Shown here in pieces: positions 61,346 to 64,000 of a DNA stretch of 64,000 nt. Each line of letters starts with the position of its first letter. Position 1 is the stretch's first letter. The DNA is from Notolepis coatsorum. Its lineage: Eukaryota > Chordata > Actinopteri > Aulopiformes > Paralepididae. Position numbers and translations under genes: made by a program. The DNA lies in NCBI GenBank assembly GCA_963971535.1, contig OZ020586.1:76670703-76734702 (forward strand), given 5' to 3'. The notes below the pieces were generated by a model, which was not told the origin of the DNA, made no database searches, and saw nothing but the letters and a program-made list of their open reading frames with translations.

Positions 61346-63584
61346 CACCATGATGGAAGAAATTGGATTAGGAACAGCTTGGGAAACAAGGATACGTTGA
61401 CATCATATCTTTATTTTCTCTCTCACTATTTTCGAGAAAATACGGCGATATTGTCTTCGTACTGGAGTGTCTAGAAGATGATGATCATTCTAAAAACCCT
61501 CCACCGGTTTTCGTATTGGGAGCACGCCGCTGCATGCTTCTCAACTGCAGTTCCTTGCTGTGTTTGTTGGGGTGAAACCTGTCAGGCCACAGCTGAACTG
61601 TCGGACATGCCGCTGTTGTGAGGAGCGGTGCGTTCCAGGTTGGGTGAGTAGTGTTTGCTGGCGGGCTCCACTTGTCTGTTAGTGCTATGGGGGCTACTTG
61701 ACAAAGTTTATGGAAACCGGCCCCAGGCTAGGGTCCTTTGTTTAGCCGCCTAGGCGACAGAAGGCCTTGGTCTGGAGACCATTATAGTTTTAACTAGTGG
61801 GCCGCGACCATTGACACTGGTGATCCCTGTGTGTTCTGGACGAGTGGATTCTCTCTGTCACCGTGTTAAGACCCCATCTTTCATATCCAAATGAGAGTAT
61901 TCCTTCACGAGGGGATATGTGCATGTAATGTGCGATAGCGGCAGATTCATGTTCGAAGTCAGCTACACAGGCCAGTTGGTACTGTGCTGATTCCGCCGGA
62001 TGTTCACCGTTGTGAAGCGGTGTTGACGTCTTGTTTTCTCTTTTCTCTTAAAAAGTGAGGAGAGGTTCAGAACGGCGGCCTGTCTGGGTGAGTGTTATGT
62101 CATTGTTTACATGTTCATAGCTTACGGTTAGCCAGTCAGCTGTTAACTGCTGCGTTAGCCTGCTGGATCGCTGCATGGCCTGCTTAAGGCCTACTATTAG
62201 CCGGTCAGCTGTTAGCTGCGGGGCTAGCATGTCGTGGTCGCTGGGTAAACGTTAGCTTGCTGCTAGGGCCATGGCTGGCGCGGGGTAGCTTAGCTTCTCG
62301 CGCGCCGCCGGAGCTCGCTTCTGATCGCCGTTGGCTTGATGCTATTCTGTTGAACGTGCTTTGATTTTAACATGTTTTACACTCTTGACCGCGACGTCAT
62401 CCTTGACAGGGGATGTTTCGTCGACCCTGCCCTGAGCCTGGACGGGGATTGCGTCAACAAAGAGGACTGTAGCGACTGGTTGGAGCGGCGACGCTGCCCG
62501 GATCGAACAACACAGGTCGGCTGTGTTCTACGGTGTCTTGTGACTGCACTTCGCTGATCTGCGTTCCGGGTAGGTACGGGGTTGGCCAGACCTCATAACA
62601 CGTCTTCTGGTTTTACTTTGCTAAATGTATTGTGAATAACGGTGTTTTTTCCCAAAACGTGTGTTGTTGCAATGCATTTGGGATACGTTGCGGGTTATGT
62701 GTGAGCTGTTTTTGTCACTGGCAGTTAGCTTCTCCGTGCAGATCGTGATGTATTGATCTGGTTGTTGTGTGAGAAACATCATGGTGTTTATGTGTACCGT
62801 GTACTCACTACTAAGGCAACTAACCTATGAAGCTATGCTTGGTGACAAGTGAGTAAAAGAATGTTCTTTCTCAGACTGTAATGACAATGAACAGTGTGTT
62901 CACACATTAACAGGTTTTCCTGTTTTAACTGGCCGTATTGAGGGTAAAATAGGAGGATTGTGTTTTCCCCCCCGGTTCCCTGGGGACTTTATCGCCTCCT
63001 ATCAGACATGTTGTGCATTAATTGTGTCTTTTGTGTGGTAGGGATACGATGTAACTCTTAGCTTGATTGCTGAGGTTGTGCTAAATCTGCTGGAGAAACT
63101 TATTTCCTAAGGGGAAATTGGTTTGGTTGCTGTCATGTGTGCTTAGCAAGGCCTGTGGTCGATACTAATCAAGAATGATGTATTCTCTCATTGTGAAAAA
63201 AACGGCGTTCCTCTGTTGAGTGTTTTTGCCATTTTTTGTAGGTGATGATGGGTTGTGTGTGTCATGTGACCTACAACTGGGTTGTACTGGCCACAGAAGC
63301 ACATGTGTATGTTGGACCGGGGTTCTTAGAGCCCTCTCTATTCTGTGTTTTTCCTTAGTAAAAATCAGATAGCAGGTTAGCTCATGCGCTGTGTGGAGCT
63401 GTGAAACGCTTCATAGAGCTGACTATGACTGTGTCATATTCTCTTTTTGTCGTTACGTCGTATCATGGGTGTGGGGTCGTGAAGGGGTGAACTGGTAACC
63501 TTTCCTCTCCCCATTGTTCTGTCGGTCAGGGGTACACCCCCTGTCCTTCAAGGTTCCCGTCACGTGGCGGTTCGGCACGTTACG

Positions 63585-63612
63585 GGGGGGGAGGGGGGGG
63601 GGGGGGGGGAGG
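63585..63612 (+). other. G-rich tract in DIRS-2
   Basis: A nearly pure G run of about 28 nt with two A interruptions. It is quadruplex-prone and also a likely site of sequencing or assembly error. Confidence 0.4.
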
Positions 63613-64000
63613 GAGTTCCTGGTCCCACGGCCTGGTATATTGGGCGTGTGCACCGCAGGAATTCCCCCACCATAGAGTACGTCACCGTGCGCGTCTCTGT
63701 TGGTAGGACTTCCGTGTGCTGTTCAGGTCCATGTGATGGATCTGTTTTCAGGGGGGGTGGTCAGGGCTCCTCCTCACCAAGCGCCTATTCAGGCCTTCTG
63801 TGAGTTCGGACTCCTTCTTCCATGTGAGGAAGCCTCCATCAGAGTACAGAGCCTTCCTCCTCAGATTGTCAAAGTGAGTGGACCCTCTAGAAGGGTCCTT
63901 TTCTATTGTATGTATATTCGATTCAATTCGTTTGTTGAGTGTGTATGGGTTCAGTGCCTCTTCCCCGGAGGCCCTAAAACCAGTTTTTTACATGGCTCAA

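Larger units (their letters stand above)
61132..64000 (+). mobile_element. Second DIRS-like element DIRS-2 (runs off window)
   Basis: The first roughly 200 bp match the 5' end and terminal repeat of DIRS-1 in opposite orientation (GTTCTGTATCGTTAGTGGC through CCACAAGGAA..GTGCCTCGGTAG). From about 61345 the sequence is unlike DIRS-1. No gag or other long ORF appears in 2.65 kb; the longest open frames are short and unrecognised. Features seen are several GTGAGT donor-like sites (about 61644, 62089), a twice-repeated TTAGCC-GTCAGCTGTTA block (62128 and 62197), and a perfect 7-bp-stem hairpin (63880-63898). It may be a related family with a long untranslated leader, or a recombinant. The 3' end is not in view. 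Confidence 0.65.

Noticed and set aside
62372-62557. 61-codon frame in DIRS-2 as a small gene
   Set aside because: It has an ATG but no similarity, no codon signal and no conservation to compare. Kept only as unrecognised interior sequence.
1-64000. CRISPR arrays, tRNA or rRNA genes, bacterial operons
   Set aside because: No short regularly spaced direct repeats, no cloverleaf or rRNA signatures noticed, and gene structure is intron-containing and eukaryotic.

Overview
The window looks like nuclear DNA from a ray-finned (teleost) fish. The evidence is GT-AG introns in every intact gene, AATAAA polyadenylation signals, a fish-type CR1/L2-like LINE fragment, DIRS-type tyrosine-recombinase retrotransposons, and an AT-rich, mostly non-coding landscape. 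There are no bacterial operons, ribosome binding sites or CRISPR arrays.

From position 1 to about 61131 almost everything belongs to one amplified locus. The ancestral unit is about 6.5-6.8 kb and is seen most completely at 9853-16610. It holds a roughly 3 kb upstream spacer, gene A on the + strand (three exons, 298 aa), about 1.5 kb of intergenic DNA, and gene B on the - strand (three exons, 241 aa), converging on A. A and B are paralogues, and about 250 bp of promoter-proximal sequence is recognisably the same in both, so the array alternates convergent and divergent pairs. Both encode a divergent forkhead/winged-helix protein that most resembles FoxH1 (FAST), the Smad partner of Nodal/activin signalling. 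An eh1-type FSIESLL motif is kept, but the canonical recognition-helix His and Asn are replaced.

Layout: 1-3447 partial unit with 3'-truncated A1. 3448-9852 unit 2: LINE insertion, intact A2, exon-1-only B2. 9853-16610 unit 3: intact A3 and B3. 16611-19010 upstream-only fragment, exactly 2400 bp. 19011-24598 unit 5: intact A5, B lost. 24599-27920: exon-3-only A6 and B6 with a nonsense codon. 28325-46323: three tandem copies of a 6000-bp segment, each with an exon-1 fragment and an exon-3-only copy of A. Then B10 (same nonsense codon as B6). 47453-59402 unit 11: A11 (frameshifted), a 5.2-kb DIRS element, intact B11. 59403-61131 unit 12 upstream spacer, broken by a second DIRS element that runs off the window end.

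Thus A2, A3, A5 and B3, B11 look intact, and the other copies are broken. Some defects are shared between copies, which shows that damaged units were themselves re-amplified or spread by gene conversion. The locus behaves like a young multicopy transcription-factor cluster, of the sort seen in sex-linked or germline/maternal regions. That context is inference; nothing here shows sex linkage or expression.

The DIRS element at 51836-57006 is structurally complete: inverted terminal repeats, an internal complementary region matching both outer ends, and GTT-core junctions that can be checked against empty sites in sister copies. It encodes only a Gag-like protein, with no reverse transcriptase, RNase H or recombinase, so it is probably non-autonomous.
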